This document shows positions 8,240 to 18,043 of a DNA stretch of 40,379 nt, piece after piece. Location: the IMG/VR virus record IMGVR_UViG_3300043436_003181, positions 1 to 40,379 of that record. One strand, written 5' to 3'. Position numbers and translations under genes: made by a program. Within the stretch, counting starts at the first letter, position 1. Each line of letters opens with the position of its first letter. The notes under the pieces were generated by a model. It was not told the origin of the DNA. It did no database searches and was given only the letters and a program-made list of their open reading frames with translations. Source of the DNA: a virus.

Positions 8240-9598
8240 TTATGGGTTGACAGGTGCGCCGAATAGTGTGATTAAGAATGTAATGTGTGCCGAACTACTA
8301 AGATTACTATAATCAGTTGTTCCCGAGCTTGTGAATGATGCCTCATTTGCTAATTGCCATGGGATTGTATCAAAAGAAAAGGTTCTTTGATTGCCTACAT
8401 CTGGATCAACCCAATCACTATGATTTGTTGGTGTATCGAACCATCTAAATTGAACAGACATACGATTATGGTTTTTATTTGTTGGGTTGTGTGTCTGTGT
8501 AATACTACAACCATTCACATAGAAACCACTGTTCACCATTTCATCATTCATAAGCAATCTAAAATTATTTGGATTTGTAGGGTCAATATATATCCCGTTT
8601 GTTGTGCCTCGTACCACTGTCCAAATATTACTAGTATATAAGGGGTTTCCACGCACAACCCAATAAGCAAAAGGTACAGTCCCCCTATTAAGAACTTGAG
8701 TTTCTAAGGTATCTACTCGACCATCTAATGAAGTTACATCTGTTTCTAGTGTGTCGATTGCCTTATATGCACCATTCAAAGAGATTTTAGGCTGTGTATT
8801 ATACCATTGGGCGGGGAGGGTTGTACCACTTGGATCATTTTCCCCTTTTGCGTGCATTTGTCGCACCATTCGACCAAGTGCATGAACAACACTTAACAAA
8901 CCTACATTGATATCATATGAATTTGATACATAAGTAGGAAGCATGCCACTAAACGCCGTTGCATTTGTATTTGAACTATCGTAAAAAGTACCGCTCTCAC
9001 CTGTTACCGCTTGCGCATCAGCGGAATCAAAAGCGGAAATAAAAGTTAAATTAATACTAGTCCCTGTGATAGCTGTTACTTTTGCGATTGGTGAGTATTG
9101 GAAATCATCCCCTGTAATCGTTGGATCAGTTGCACTAAAAGCAAATTCAACACGCATGCGGGTTCTTGTTTCATCTGAAAAAGTGACTTCTGAACCTTGT
9201 GCAACATCCCATTTTCTCCGATTACCTAGATCAGTATCAACCATTAAGGGACGCGCCCAAAGAAACATGGTATTATCAACGCCTGTTAGAGAAATGGGAT
9301 AATTCCCATGATCTTGTTTTGTGCTGTCAAATGTGACAACTTGGGTTGAAAAATTGTTTTGTTTGATACCTAAAAGAGCGGTGCCAATTGGTTTACTAGC
9401 GATAAAAGCAAAATCAGTAAAAGAAATCTTATCAGGTGTTCCATTAGTAAAAATAACGCCGGGTTGAGATAAGCAACCTCTTGCCGGGCCAATAAGCGAC
9501 CCCATAGCCTCTTGGACATAGGTATAAACTAGTGTTTGTAAAGCATCAACATCAACAATATCTAAGCGTTCTTGTGGGTAAACTTTAATTTTATCCAT
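8240..9598 (-). CDS. tail fibre-like protein
   Basis: This 452-aa protein has an N-terminal attachment-like region, a beta-rich middle with many Ser/Thr/Asn, a short coiled coil around residues 285-305 (DTLETDVTSLDGRVDTLETQV region), and a C-terminal beta domain of about 140 residues rich in Trp, Asn and Thr. A trimeric coiled coil leading to a beta tip is the usual plan of a receptor-binding tail fibre or short fibre. It follows the J-like gene directly with a good AAGGAG site. Host receptor and fold cannot be told. It could alternatively be a baseplate wedge protein. Confidence 0.6.
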   Translation of the reverse strand: MDKIKVYPQERLDIVDVDALQTLVYTYVQEAMGSLIGPARGCLSQPGVIFTNGTPDKISFTDFAFIASKPIGTALLGIKQNNFSTQVVTFDSTKQDHGNYPISLTGVDNTMFLWARPLMVDTDLGNRRKWDVAQGSEVTFSDETRTRMRVEFAFSATDPTITGDDFQYSPIAKVTAITGTSINLTFISAFDSADAQAVTGESGTFYDSSNTNATAFSGMLPTYVSNSYDINVGLLSVVHALGRMVRQMHAKGENDPSGTTLPAQWYNTQPKISLNGAYKAIDTLETDVTSLDGRVDTLETQVLNRGTVPFAYWVVRGNPLYTSNIWTVVRGTTNGIYIDPTNPNNFRLLMNDEMVNSGFYVNGCSITQTHNPTNKNHNRMSVQFRWFDTPTNHSDWVDPDVGNQRTFSFDTIPWQLANEASFTSSGTTDYSNLSSSAHITFLITLFGAPVNP

Positions 9599-9600
9599 TT

Positions 9601-10986
9601 TTATCTCCTTGTACTGACAAACAAGTTAATTGTATCAGCCTTTAAAATGTGTCTTGGGGTGGTTGGGTAAATATCTGGACTAAGATTTAAACTAGCGCTT
9701 GAGTATACTTTAACATTTTGTAAATCTGTATCATTCATCAAAGAGTCAATGAGTTGCGCAATAAGTAAAGGTTGCCCCGCTTCTAGTGCATTCACAAAGC
9801 CCGTTGCGATGCCTTGAAGTCTTGCTTGTAGGGCTACTAAATCCACGCCATTGTATGCCGTGATCTGTAAATCAAAAGATACTAGTGTGATTGGTGCAGG
9901 TAAAACACGAACACGAACGCCCACCGCTCTTTGGCCGGGATTATTGATAGGGTCAGCGGGTGAACCTTCAATCAAGTTTTGTAGTTCACTAATTAAACCT
10001 GTGTAGATTGTATATGCGTTTGTGGTTACTATGTCACCATCTACCAAATCACTACGATCCATAAAGATCACAAGCCCCCGTTCATGCACAATTCTATATT
10101 TACTAGGATTAATCACTAAGCTACCTCTTGATCTTGTGAGGACAATATTAGATGTATCTGTGATAGGATTAGACAAAGGCATGATTAAGGGGCTTTGATC
10201 CCCATATACAGAAAAAGAAGTACTAGTAATTGTTTCGGTGGTTACATTGTTATATAAGCCACTACCGTCATCAATCAACAGTTCACAATAAGCGGGAACA
10301 TTCTCATTTTCATAGATACTTGCATTAATTGCCCTTGTGCCGTCTGTTGCTATGTATGACTTGGTAAATGTTTCTATGGCTTGGGGTTGGCTTTTGGCTA
10401 GGGACTGGATTGCTTGCTTGCATCGATTTCTTAATTGATCATCTGTTTCTTCGTCATTCCCATTAGTCAACGCGTTGGTATTTGTGCAAGCGATAACTTG
10501 ACTAGGAAAATTCTGTAAACTTGTAATTGTGTTATTTAGTGCATTGCCTACCGCCCCTGAGATGCCCGCAATAATAGAAACATTTGTAGTTAAGCTGTTG
10601 GATGCAAATATCGCTTGTTCTCTTGTGTAATAAACTAGTGATTGATTACTAGGATTTGCCACGATTAAGCCCGCATCTAGTGTTAAACTTGTCCCAATAC
10701 TTGATCTTGTTAAGGTAATAACGCCCGTTGCATTGGTTGCAGGTAGACGGGTTAAACCAATCTCCAAGGCACGATCATCTAAATCTGTCCCATTGGTATT
10801 TGTAAGTGTAAATTGTTGCCTAAGTTTTGCTAGTTTATATTCTGAATCAGCAATCTGTTCAGCTATGGCACTCATAAGCGTATATAAAACGCTTCCTTCT
10901 ACAATGTCCGATACTGTGCTTCTAGCAACCATTCTAGCAAGTAAACTTGTTAAGATTTCATCTTTTGTTCTTTGTACATAAGCCAT
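9601..10986 (-). CDS. baseplate J-like protein
   Basis: The 461-aa product matches baseplate J/gp47 wedge proteins. The N-terminus has the typical helical stretch VARSTVSDIVEGSVLYTLMS followed by EQIADSEYKLAKLRQQF and NTNGTDLDDRALEIGLTR. A beta-rich core and a GNDEETDDQLRNRCKQA segment follow. These wedge proteins form the ring that triggers sheath contraction. Its ATG lies one base past the stop of the LysM-gp25 fusion, the usual wedge neighbour. Length and context agree with the family. Confidence 0.9.
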   Translation of the reverse strand: MAYVQRTKDEILTSLLARMVARSTVSDIVEGSVLYTLMSAIAEQIADSEYKLAKLRQQFTLTNTNGTDLDDRALEIGLTRLPATNATGVITLTRSSIGTSLTLDAGLIVANPSNQSLVYYTREQAIFASNSLTTNVSIIAGISGAVGNALNNTITSLQNFPSQVIACTNTNALTNGNDEETDDQLRNRCKQAIQSLAKSQPQAIETFTKSYIATDGTRAINASIYENENVPAYCELLIDDGSGLYNNVTTETITSTSFSVYGDQSPLIMPLSNPITDTSNIVLTRSRGSLVINPSKYRIVHERGLVIFMDRSDLVDGDIVTTNAYTIYTGLISELQNLIEGSPADPINNPGQRAVGVRVRVLPAPITLVSFDLQITAYNGVDLVALQARLQGIATGFVNALEAGQPLLIAQLIDSLMNDTDLQNVKVYSSASLNLSPDIYPTTPRHILKADTINLFVSTRR

Positions 10987-10987
10987 T

Positions 10988-12565
10988 TTAGTTTATCTCT
11001 CTTTTAATAGGTACGATTAGGGGAAGGGAAACGCCTTGAACACTAGTTACTTTACATTCAATAGCGATTTGATCGCCTTGTACTAGTATTTGAACTTGTG
11101 CAACGCTTGAGATTCTAGGATCTTTAAGTAACTGTTCTTTAATGTGCATAGTTAAAAATGCGCTTGTTCGATTATTCACCGAACCGCCAATCAAGACGGG
11201 CAAGCCATAATCAAGCATGGTTCTTGCACTCCCTTTCTCTGTGAGAACTCGATTCTTGATTGCTTGAACTAAATTATTTTCTTGAGTTACTAAGATTAAA
11301 TCATTGCCCTTGATTTTTAGATCACCATCATCCCCCAATAAGAAATCAGTGTAAAAATAGTCATCTTGTCTAAATTTAAAATTGCCTCCATTACCAATCT
11401 CTAAGATAGGAAGTAATATTTCATCACCGGGAAGAATAGGGCGACCATTTGCATAAGTGTATTGATCTCTTAGGTTATTAAGCGATAAAATGATACCTAA
11501 CGCACCTTCATTGTTCAATTGTCTTTGTGCAATGGTTCTAATGCTTTCGCCGGGTCTAATTGTGTATAATAGTGAAACTTGATTATTTGTACGGACTAAT
11601 TCAATTTGTGCTTGTGCATTGGCACTTGGTACAATTAACGCCCCTGTTACGCCCGCCAATTCAATCACTGAATTTTGCATAGCTTGCGTTTCACTGAGTA
11701 ATTCATCAACTTGATCTTTGTAGGGGTCAAATGTTTGATCTATACCTAAGACGCCTTGAACTGTACCTTTTACAGTGCGGACGGCTTCAATTGCATTCCC
11801 AACCACTTTGAAAATATCGGATAAAACAGAACTAGGCAATTGTAAAAGAATACCATCAAGACTATTGGCAACCTGTCTAATTGCAAGAGCAACACGATTC
11901 ACGGCTTGAATTGGCCCCCGGATAATTTGGGAAACCTCTTTATTTGTGTTCTGAATTGCATTGTCTAAGATGGCAATGCTTGCGCTTGCTACATCTAATT
12001 GATCAGTAATTGCCTTGACTGTTTCGGTAATGGGTGAAAAGATCGGTGTTAATTTGCTTTCTGGTGCGTCATCGTACGCATGTAGTGATAAGTTCCATTG
12101 ATATGAAAATTTAGATTGATCAGCATCTCTTGACCATTCAAATTTCTCAACGCTTACTTTGTATGCAAAGCCCTCATTTAAACTTCTAAATACTAGATAA
12201 TCTCTATTGCTTGCGTTCTTTTGCCACTCATTAAGCCAATGATCAAACTCTTCTAAGATAATCAAACCATTTTGAAAGATCACATCACCTTTGCGATTAT
12301 ACCCCGCTCGTTCCATATAACCACTTGCCCCCCGCAACTCGATATGTGTATTTCTATACCGCATATTCTCTTTAACATAAGAATTTAGTGTATAGGTAAG
12401 AAGCGAAGCACTTGGCCTTGATTGCATGTACATTGTGGGTTTATTCGGTAGGGTGATCATATCCCCTTGATTGGTTTCAAGTATGTAATCAATAGGTACT
12501 TTGAACAATGTACCTAGACGCCCCGTCTTAGGTACAGAAACGCCCATAGGCATTGAACTAGGCAT
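10988..12565 (-). CDS. baseplate fusion: N-terminal domain, LysM and gp25-like wedge
   Basis: The 525-aa protein has three parts. Residues 1-170 form a beta-rich domain of the kind found in tail proteins near the hub. Residues 180-310 are helical. A LysM-like domain (about 333-386, YTIRPGESIRTIAQRQLNN to LPGDEILLP) is followed by a gp25/W-like wedge domain (about 400-525, with LLGDDGDLKIKGNDLILVT and VLTEKGSARTMLDYG). In most contractile systems the LysM protein (gp53 or gpX type) and gp25 are separate genes, so this is a natural fusion of adjacent wedge components. AGGGGG lies just ahead of the ATG. Confidence 0.8.
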   Translation of the reverse strand: MPSSMPMGVSVPKTGRLGTLFKVPIDYILETNQGDMITLPNKPTMYMQSRPSASLLTYTLNSYVKENMRYRNTHIELRGASGYMERAGYNRKGDVIFQNGLIILEEFDHWLNEWQKNASNRDYLVFRSLNEGFAYKVSVEKFEWSRDADQSKFSYQWNLSLHAYDDAPESKLTPIFSPITETVKAITDQLDVASASIAILDNAIQNTNKEVSQIIRGPIQAVNRVALAIRQVANSLDGILLQLPSSVLSDIFKVVGNAIEAVRTVKGTVQGVLGIDQTFDPYKDQVDELLSETQAMQNSVIELAGVTGALIVPSANAQAQIELVRTNNQVSLLYTIRPGESIRTIAQRQLNNEGALGIILSLNNLRDQYTYANGRPILPGDEILLPILEIGNGGNFKFRQDDYFYTDFLLGDDGDLKIKGNDLILVTQENNLVQAIKNRVLTEKGSARTMLDYGLPVLIGGSVNNRTSAFLTMHIKEQLLKDPRISSVAQVQILVQGDQIAIECKVTSVQGVSLPLIVPIKREIN

Positions 12566-12574
12566 AAAACCCCC

Positions 12575-13288
12575 TTATCCTCTTGGTATCTTTATTTTAG
12601 ATGATACCATACTTGTGGGTGGATTTGATAAATTTGTACTATTCAAAATTGTTTGAATAGGGGTAATCAATCCCGCCAAGATACCACCTGTAACAGGTGC
12701 GGGGCCTAAATTGGTAAGGGTGACAAGCATACTTTGAATAATTGCAGACAATGTACTAATCAATAAAACATGCTTTTGGGTTTCTTGTGTCAAATAGTTC
12801 ATTGTGTCACTGGCAATTAGTACAAAGTCATCACTGACCCCATTGGATGATATTCTTAATTTGCCCTCGTTAGATAGTTGTATTCGTATGGTTTGATCAC
12901 TGTTTGAGGTATCTAAGCAAATTCCATTATCTTTTGATACAGAAATCACATTAGCCCCCTGTTTCATAAGAACATCTTGTAAAGAGGCTACATAGGTTTG
13001 ATCGGTACTTGCTACATTTGTTTTTTCCTCTAAATCCTCCACGTTGGGAATTGTAGAGGATACATAGAAACCTCTTGAGATTTTATCATTGTATTCTATG
13101 AACGCATCAGATTGATCGGCTGGGGGTGCATAGATAAACGATGAACCACCACCAAGCCCCATGATAGGCGTGTATTTTGATGCAGAACCATTAAAAACTG
13201 TTGTACCTATAACAGGTTGATTATTGATCTTTAAAGGTTGGCCTTGTACTCTTGCCGTACATGTGCCGGGTTTTCTTATATTAAGCAT
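12575..13288 (-). CDS. baseplate spike-like (gpV-type) protein
   Basis: This 237-aa protein sits between the hub and wedge genes, where contractile phages keep the central spike. It has a beta-rich N-terminal half, a TIRIQLSNEGKLRIS segment like the short beta repeats of gpV-type baseplate proteins, and a helical, hydrophobic C-terminus (about 165-220) instead of a long beta-helix. No HxH metal-binding tip is visible. The assignment rests mainly on position and the beta repeat pattern. It could be an accessory hub protein. Confidence 0.5.
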   Translation of the reverse strand: MLNIRKPGTCTARVQGQPLKINNQPVIGTTVFNGSASKYTPIMGLGGGSSFIYAPPADQSDAFIEYNDKISRGFYVSSTIPNVEDLEEKTNVASTDQTYVASLQDVLMKQGANVISVSKDNGICLDTSNSDQTIRIQLSNEGKLRISSNGVSDDFVLIASDTMNYLTQETQKHVLLISTLSAIIQSMLVTLTNLGPAPVTGGILAGLITPIQTILNSTNLSNPPTSMVSSKIKIPRG

Positions 13289-13290
13289 TT

Positions 13291-14925
13291 CTAAGCCTCT
13301 TGATATACTTGTAGACGGTCTAGTGTGAAACTTGATGTTCTTTGTATGCGTCCATCTGGTAACGCTTTATGATTGTGGGTTACTTGTGTACAATAACCAA
13401 TGTAATACTCATTAGGATAGTCTACATTAGTCACGCCATACGAAACCCCAATACGAACAAATTCCCCCTGTTTTATCTTGGGTTCATAGTATGAAGTACA
13501 TTGAGCGTTGCCATAAGTTTCACCACTCCCAAGCAATAAACGCACATAGGTAGTTAGTTCATTGGCAAAATCTCTAATCTTCTCATTCTCTTTAGTTGAT
13601 CCGAAAAATGGATAAGTGGCTTCATATGAAAACACGCCATACTTTTTAATTGATTCTTCATCTATATAGAAATCAGTAGTAACGCCTAAAATGTTATTTA
13701 CTCCACTTGCTCGCGTGGATACATTGATCAAATTTAATCTATTCCCCGCACTCCAAGAGATTGATAAGTTGTTCACTGTGTTAATCTCTATTGGTTTTCT
13801 TGTATCGGGTTTGATAGATGTAAAATTCAATGATCCGCCTTCTCGTGTGTAAACTACTTCATATTGTCCTTGTTCATTTACTCTTGTTTCACTTTGAATT
13901 TCGCCTTGATTTAGTGAAACATTGATAGCGGATACAGAGCGTTGATAGTTAATTGGTAATGGTCTATAACGATAAATAAGAACAGGCTGTATTTGTTTTG
14001 TTGGGGGGCCTGTTTCCACTTGATCAGAGAATAAGCCCTCATTCGTTGTTACTTCTTCATAGCTGGGAAATAATTCAATCACTGAATCCATTTCACCTTG
14101 AAAAGAGGAAGTCATAGCACTAAGAATTGAATTGTTTAAAGCGGGAAATAAGGTATCAAAGTTAAAAGTAACGATATCCGTCAAGGTTCTTTGAGATACT
14201 CCATATTTCTTTAAATCGGTGTTTCTAGTTAAAAAGATCACATCCTTTAAAGATTTATTTGTGATCTGTGTATCTGGCATAAAATTAGTAAATAAAGAAT
14301 ACCATTGTTTAATTGCATCTTTTGGATCAAGGAAGTTTTTTAAAATAGCGTCTAATTTGCCATAATACTCCACATCAGGATACACGCCCCGTGTCCCTGT
14401 GATAAAATCTTGATTTGCATATTCTGGGTAATCAATACTTGGGGAGTATACGGGCTTAATCCCTCCTAATCCTTTTGCCTTATAATATTCAGATAAAACA
14501 AGTTTAATTGGTGTTTGTAAAACAGAAATCCATGAACTTAAACTAATGGTTAAATCAATGGTACTTTTTAAGCCATTTTGATCAGCAACCAACCCCGAAT
14601 TTATAGAGGAAACCACGCCAAAAAATCTAAGTTGCCTTGTATTTGCTTCGGTATCTAGTTCATAGATCGTTGCCCACCCGTCCGCATACATAGTTATAAA
14701 ATCTAAGAAAGCACTATTAGGCGGGGTTACTGTTTTCCCCAATTGTGCATACAATTCAGGGAATGGCATTTTTGCCCGTAAAGTAGCTTGTTCATATGGT
14801 GCTTTGATTGAATAGGTGTATTGGATTTCTGTGACATAGTCACTAATATCTTTTGTATCAAGTTGCTTAGGTTGGATGTAGATATCTTGTTTATACTGTG
14901 TTAATTTGATTTCAAATTTAATCAT
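13291..14925 (-). CDS. baseplate hub protein (gpD/gp44-like)
   Basis: This 544-aa protein follows the tape measure and precedes the spike, as hub proteins do. A pattern of short beta strands is present throughout. The C-terminal segment (GYCTQVTHNHKALPDGRIQ followed by SSFTLDRLQ) resembles the last beta hairpins of gpD-type hub proteins, and YEQATLRAKMPFPELY near residue 45 is like the start of the first hub barrel. The hub trimer joins tail tube to spike. It is longer than P2 gpD, so an inserted domain is likely (about 270-370). Confidence 0.7.
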   Translation of the reverse strand: MIKFEIKLTQYKQDIYIQPKQLDTKDISDYVTEIQYTYSIKAPYEQATLRAKMPFPELYAQLGKTVTPPNSAFLDFITMYADGWATIYELDTEANTRQLRFFGVVSSINSGLVADQNGLKSTIDLTISLSSWISVLQTPIKLVLSEYYKAKGLGGIKPVYSPSIDYPEYANQDFITGTRGVYPDVEYYGKLDAILKNFLDPKDAIKQWYSLFTNFMPDTQITNKSLKDVIFLTRNTDLKKYGVSQRTLTDIVTFNFDTLFPALNNSILSAMTSSFQGEMDSVIELFPSYEEVTTNEGLFSDQVETGPPTKQIQPVLIYRYRPLPINYQRSVSAINVSLNQGEIQSETRVNEQGQYEVVYTREGGSLNFTSIKPDTRKPIEINTVNNLSISWSAGNRLNLINVSTRASGVNNILGVTTDFYIDEESIKKYGVFSYEATYPFFGSTKENEKIRDFANELTTYVRLLLGSGETYGNAQCTSYYEPKIKQGEFVRIGVSYGVTNVDYPNEYYIGYCTQVTHNHKALPDGRIQRTSSFTLDRLQVYQEA

Positions 14926-14935
14926 GTCTTAGTTC

Positions 14936-16576
14936 CTATCGTAAATAATCTAAAATGGCATCTGCAAGACTTGTTAATTTACTAGCAAGGTCACTTGTTC
15001 CCACGCTTTCAATCATGATCTCAAGTTTCTGTTGGATATTTAACAAAGTTTCAAGCTGTGAAGTGCCTTCTTGTGTGCGTGAGAAATCAAAGTTTCGTTC
15101 TACTCGTTGGCGTTCTAAGTTATTAAGTTTCTTTGTCACATCCAATTGATCCCCAATTTGCCCCGTCAAATCAAAAGTAGAACCAATTTTACCCGCCCCC
15201 GCCCCAAATAATGCGCTAATTTGTGCCTGTGATAACCCCGCCCCACCAAGTGCAAGGCGGGAAACTGTTGACCCTAAGCGCTTTTGAATGATTTGCGTTG
15301 CTAGTCTTGGATCAGCTTGAAACTGTTCTAGCATGTTGATCATGCCTAGAGGTGTTCCATCGCTACGACTTGACGCCTCAGCTTGTAGGGCTTGCATTGC
15401 TAAACCTTGGAAATTGCTTAAATAACCCCCCTTAGCTTGTCCCGCAATTGACTCAATGCCTTGTACTGCTCGCAAAGCCCCCGCACCTTGAACCGACTTA
15501 ATCCCCGCATTTGATACCCCAATAATAAAGCTAGTTAGTGATTGAGCATCTACCGCCAAGCCTTTTGATGCCATGCCTTGAATCCCCGCATTAATCGCAC
15601 CTAGTAACTTTTCAGCTTGTGAACCTAGCATATTTTCCTTACTTGCATATTTTAAAACGCCTCTAGCAATCCCCGCCATTTGTGCCTCGTTTTGCATTGC
15701 TCCACCCATACCACCTAAAGAAGCGAATTGAGGAATTGCCATGGGATTGACGCCAAGCATTTCAGCGCTTCGTATGTCCGAAAAAATTTGACTTGTCGCA
15801 ATAGTATTAACATCCCTAGAACCATATGCCGACGCATACGCATTCATATTACTTAATGACTCAGCCATAGAATACCCATACGCCCCACCAATTTTTGGGG
15901 CTTCTTTTGCTCTGAAAGAATCATTGAACCTATACCCAGCAATCATTCTAGGCAATTCGTACCCCGCAACCTCTGTAAACCTAGAATATACTTGTCCAAT
16001 TGCTTGAGCGACCCCTTGCCCAACGATTGGGACTAATGCGCCGGCGGTCTGTACAATTGACCCCGTCTTTTGCATACCTAGATTACTAAGTAAACCACCA
16101 AGCGCATTAATCCCTTGCCCCGCTCCTCCACTAAGGGCATTAATAACCCCGCTTGCATCTGTGCTTGTTATTGCACCCATGGCCGTTGATGCCCCTGTTG
16201 TCAATAAACGCCCCGCCCCTTGTATCATTTGTAATCTTTGGGCTTGTATTCGATCTTTATCCGCTTGTGCTTGTGATTTCCTTGCTTGTTCATCTCGTTT
16301 CTTAGCGTCCTCTTCCCTTTTTAAACGGTCTTGCTGTGTTTGTGTTGCCCGCCTATCATGTGCCTCTTGTTCTCTTCGTTCTTTTTGTTGTAATATGTCA
16401 TATTGTTGTTGTGCTAATCTTTGTTGCATTTGGAAGGCTTGCGCTTTTTGTGCATCTGTCAAAGCGTCTTGCACATCCGACACAGCCCCTTGAAACTGTG
16501 TTTTAAAATTGTTCAAGGCTTGTAAGGCCATTTGATCATTTAAATCTACAACAATTTCTACTCTTTGCGTTGCCAT
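14936..16576 (-). CDS. tail tape measure protein
   Basis: This 546-aa protein has a strongly charged coiled coil (about 45-115, rich in Gln, Arg, Lys and Glu), then Gly/Ala-rich hydrophobic helices (about 125-210), then more helices and a short C-terminal coiled coil. This is the layout of tape measure proteins, which set tail length and may form a channel in the host membrane. At about 1.5 angstroms per residue, a length of 546 suggests a rather short tail of roughly 80 nm. It lies directly after the overlapping chaperone genes with an AAAGGGG site, as expected. Confidence 0.85.
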   Translation of the reverse strand: MATQRVEIVVDLNDQMALQALNNFKTQFQGAVSDVQDALTDAQKAQAFQMQQRLAQQQYDILQQKERREQEAHDRRATQTQQDRLKREEDAKKRDEQARKSQAQADKDRIQAQRLQMIQGAGRLLTTGASTAMGAITSTDASGVINALSGGAGQGINALGGLLSNLGMQKTGSIVQTAGALVPIVGQGVAQAIGQVYSRFTEVAGYELPRMIAGYRFNDSFRAKEAPKIGGAYGYSMAESLSNMNAYASAYGSRDVNTIATSQIFSDIRSAEMLGVNPMAIPQFASLGGMGGAMQNEAQMAGIARGVLKYASKENMLGSQAEKLLGAINAGIQGMASKGLAVDAQSLTSFIIGVSNAGIKSVQGAGALRAVQGIESIAGQAKGGYLSNFQGLAMQALQAEASSRSDGTPLGMINMLEQFQADPRLATQIIQKRLGSTVSRLALGGAGLSQAQISALFGAGAGKIGSTFDLTGQIGDQLDVTKKLNNLERQRVERNFDFSRTQEGTSQLETLLNIQQKLEIMIESVGTSDLASKLTSLADAILDYLR

Positions 16577-16578
16577 AT

Positions 16579-16884
16579 TTAACCCCTTTCTTTATCCCAA
16601 AAATCTTTTTCCCATTGATCATCAATTGGGTTTTCATGCTTAATGGTTTTATCTTGGTTTACTGTGTATCTTGGTTGTATTTTATCATAATCTTCATCAG
16701 ATAAGGATAAAAGCCATGTTTCAAAGTAATCATTTTCAGAAAGCACCGAATAAAGGGGGTTAAACTGTGAGTTGGGAAACGAACTAGGCAAGCTCTTTTG
16801 AATAAATCGCCACCCTTGCGACCTCCGCAGCTCCTTGACCCTGTCCAATGTTTGGGCGAAAGTATAAACTGGCATGCTTGCCAA
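16579..16884 (-). CDS. tail assembly chaperone, downstream frame
   Basis: This frame of about 100 codons overlaps the first chaperone gene by 101 bp and lies just before the tape measure gene, the classic place of the gpT-like half of a G/GT chaperone pair. The frame has no good start: its first codons are TTG at 16884 and ATG at 16875, with GGGAG about four and 13 bases upstream respectively. It may instead be made by ribosomal frameshifting from the first gene (a +1 or -2 shift). The product is acidic at its C-terminus and rich in aromatic residues. No function other than tape-measure chaperoning is suggested. Confidence 0.65.
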   Translation of the reverse strand: MASMPVYTFAQTLDRVKELRRSQGWRFIQKSLPSSFPNSQFNPLYSVLSENDYFETWLLSLSDEDYDKIQPRYTVNQDKTIKHENPIDDQWEKDFWDKERG

Positions 16885-17212
16885 GTTGCTCCCTTAAATC
16901 AAATAGAAGTTCATCGTCAATCACTGCCCACTTGTTAACCCAATCAGGGGGGGAAACCAATTGAACGCTTAAAGTTGCGATTGCTTCAATTCTTAGCTTT
17001 GCCATAGGACTCAAATTTTCCCATGCACCACCGGCAAGCATTGCCATCTTTCTATCAATCATCAATTTACCATCACCATCAGGCACTTTTGAAATTAAAG
17101 TATCTTGATGCTGTTCGCCATCTGGGTCTATGTATGTCACAATTAACGGAAGTTCTCTTTTTACTAGGGGTTTGATTGCTTCTTGCTCTGTTACTAAGTT
17201 TCTTAAATCCAT
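16784..17212 (-). CDS. tail assembly chaperone, upstream frame
   Basis: This 142-aa protein precedes the tape measure and overlaps the next frame by 101 bp, matching the gpG-like chaperone of long-tailed phages. It has an acidic, helical character and an early MIDRKMAMLAGGAWENLSP segment. Its ribosome site AAAGGA is seven bases from the ATG. Upstream lies the divergent plus-strand unit, so the rest of the tail operon may start here from its own promoter. A weak TTGTCA-N15-TATCTA is present on the minus strand around 17240-17266, but I would not rely on it. Confidence 0.7.
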   Translation of the reverse strand: MDLRNLVTEQEAIKPLVKRELPLIVTYIDPDGEQHQDTLISKVPDGDGKLMIDRKMAMLAGGAWENLSPMAKLRIEAIATLSVQLVSPPDWVNKWAVIDDELLFDLREQLGKHASLYFRPNIGQGQGAAEVARVAIYSKELA

Positions 17213-17279
17213 TTTTAAATCCTTTCATGGTTTCTTAGATACTCTAAGCATTTCAATGACAAAATAAAAATATAAATAC

Positions 17280-17320
17280 TTGTAAAATTTGTTGACAATG
17301 ACAAATTCATGAAGTACTAT
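17280..17320 (+). promoter_or_regulatory. promoter with operator dyad (copy 3) for the plus-strand unit
   Basis: TTGACA (17292-17297) and TACTAT (17315-17320) are 17 bases apart, a near-consensus sigma70 promoter. The dyad TTGTAAA-N5-TTGACAA spans 17280-17298 and covers the -35 box. It reads into the 208-aa gene, whose ATG is about 30 bases downstream behind AAGGA. A bound repressor would block RNA polymerase. Confidence 0.75.
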
Positions 17321-17351
17321 GCTTACACCTTAACCACTAAAAAGGATTCAT

Positions 17352-17978
17352 ATGAAAATTTTTAACTTCGATCTAGCAAATCTCTCTAGGAAAAGAAGCT
17401 ATAGTGCGCTATCTTGTTTATCCGCTTGTTTAGATATCTATTCATGGCAAGAAAATGGGGATAAATACGAATTTTTCATTTCCCATGATTATGGTTGCGC
17501 ACCTGAATGTTTTATCAAAAAGTCCGAGTTCAATGACTATTTGAATCGTTGGAATCGCAATGACGCCACCGGTCAATTAGTAATCAATAATATTGTTATT
17601 GACAAAGAGATTCAATCTGCTCCCTGCTTACAACCATGGCAAACAGCTGACAGCAAAAACATCATCAACTATGCTTTAGAACATGGTTATGAAGTAAATG
17701 TAGTCCATAGCGATACACAAGAACGTGTATTAAAGATCAAAGACGGGCGGGCTTATATGCTTGTGTCTATATCTGTTGAAAAGAATACATATCGCCTATC
17801 AATCGAAGGTGAGAGCCATGATGATTTTACTAAATATGTAGATGTAGATGTGGATCATGATGATCTTGCACATGATATTTGTTCAAAATTGGATGTGTAT
17901 ACGATTGCCATGAATACATATTTTGACAAACTTGCTTCAGCATTAGATCAAGTAAAAAGAGAAATTTCATATATCTAA
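17352..17978 (+). CDS. protein of unknown function, first gene of the plus-strand unit
   Basis: The 208-aa product is not recognised. It is acidic, with five Cys residues in the first 90 residues, no signal peptide or membrane segment, and a C-terminal helix rich in Asp and Lys (KLASALDQVKREI). AAGGA sits six bases before the ATG and the strong promoter at 17292-17320 drives it. It is co-oriented with the cytosine methyltransferase 65 bases downstream and probably shares its transcript. Small acidic proteins beside phage methyltransferases are sometimes anti-restriction factors, but nothing in the sequence shows that here. Confidence 0.75.
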   Translation: MKIFNFDLANLSRKRSYSALSCLSACLDIYSWQENGDKYEFFISHDYGCAPECFIKKSEFNDYLNRWNRNDATGQLVINNIVIDKEIQSAPCLQPWQTADSKNIINYALEHGYEVNVVHSDTQERVLKIKDGRAYMLVSISVEKNTYRLSIEGESHDDFTKYVDVDVDHDDLAHDICSKLDVYTIAMNTYFDKLASALDQVKREISYI

Positions 17979-18043
17979 TTTTATATACTTATACATAATT
18001 CCTATATACTGTTTTACAAATCAACCAAGCATGAAAGATAAGC

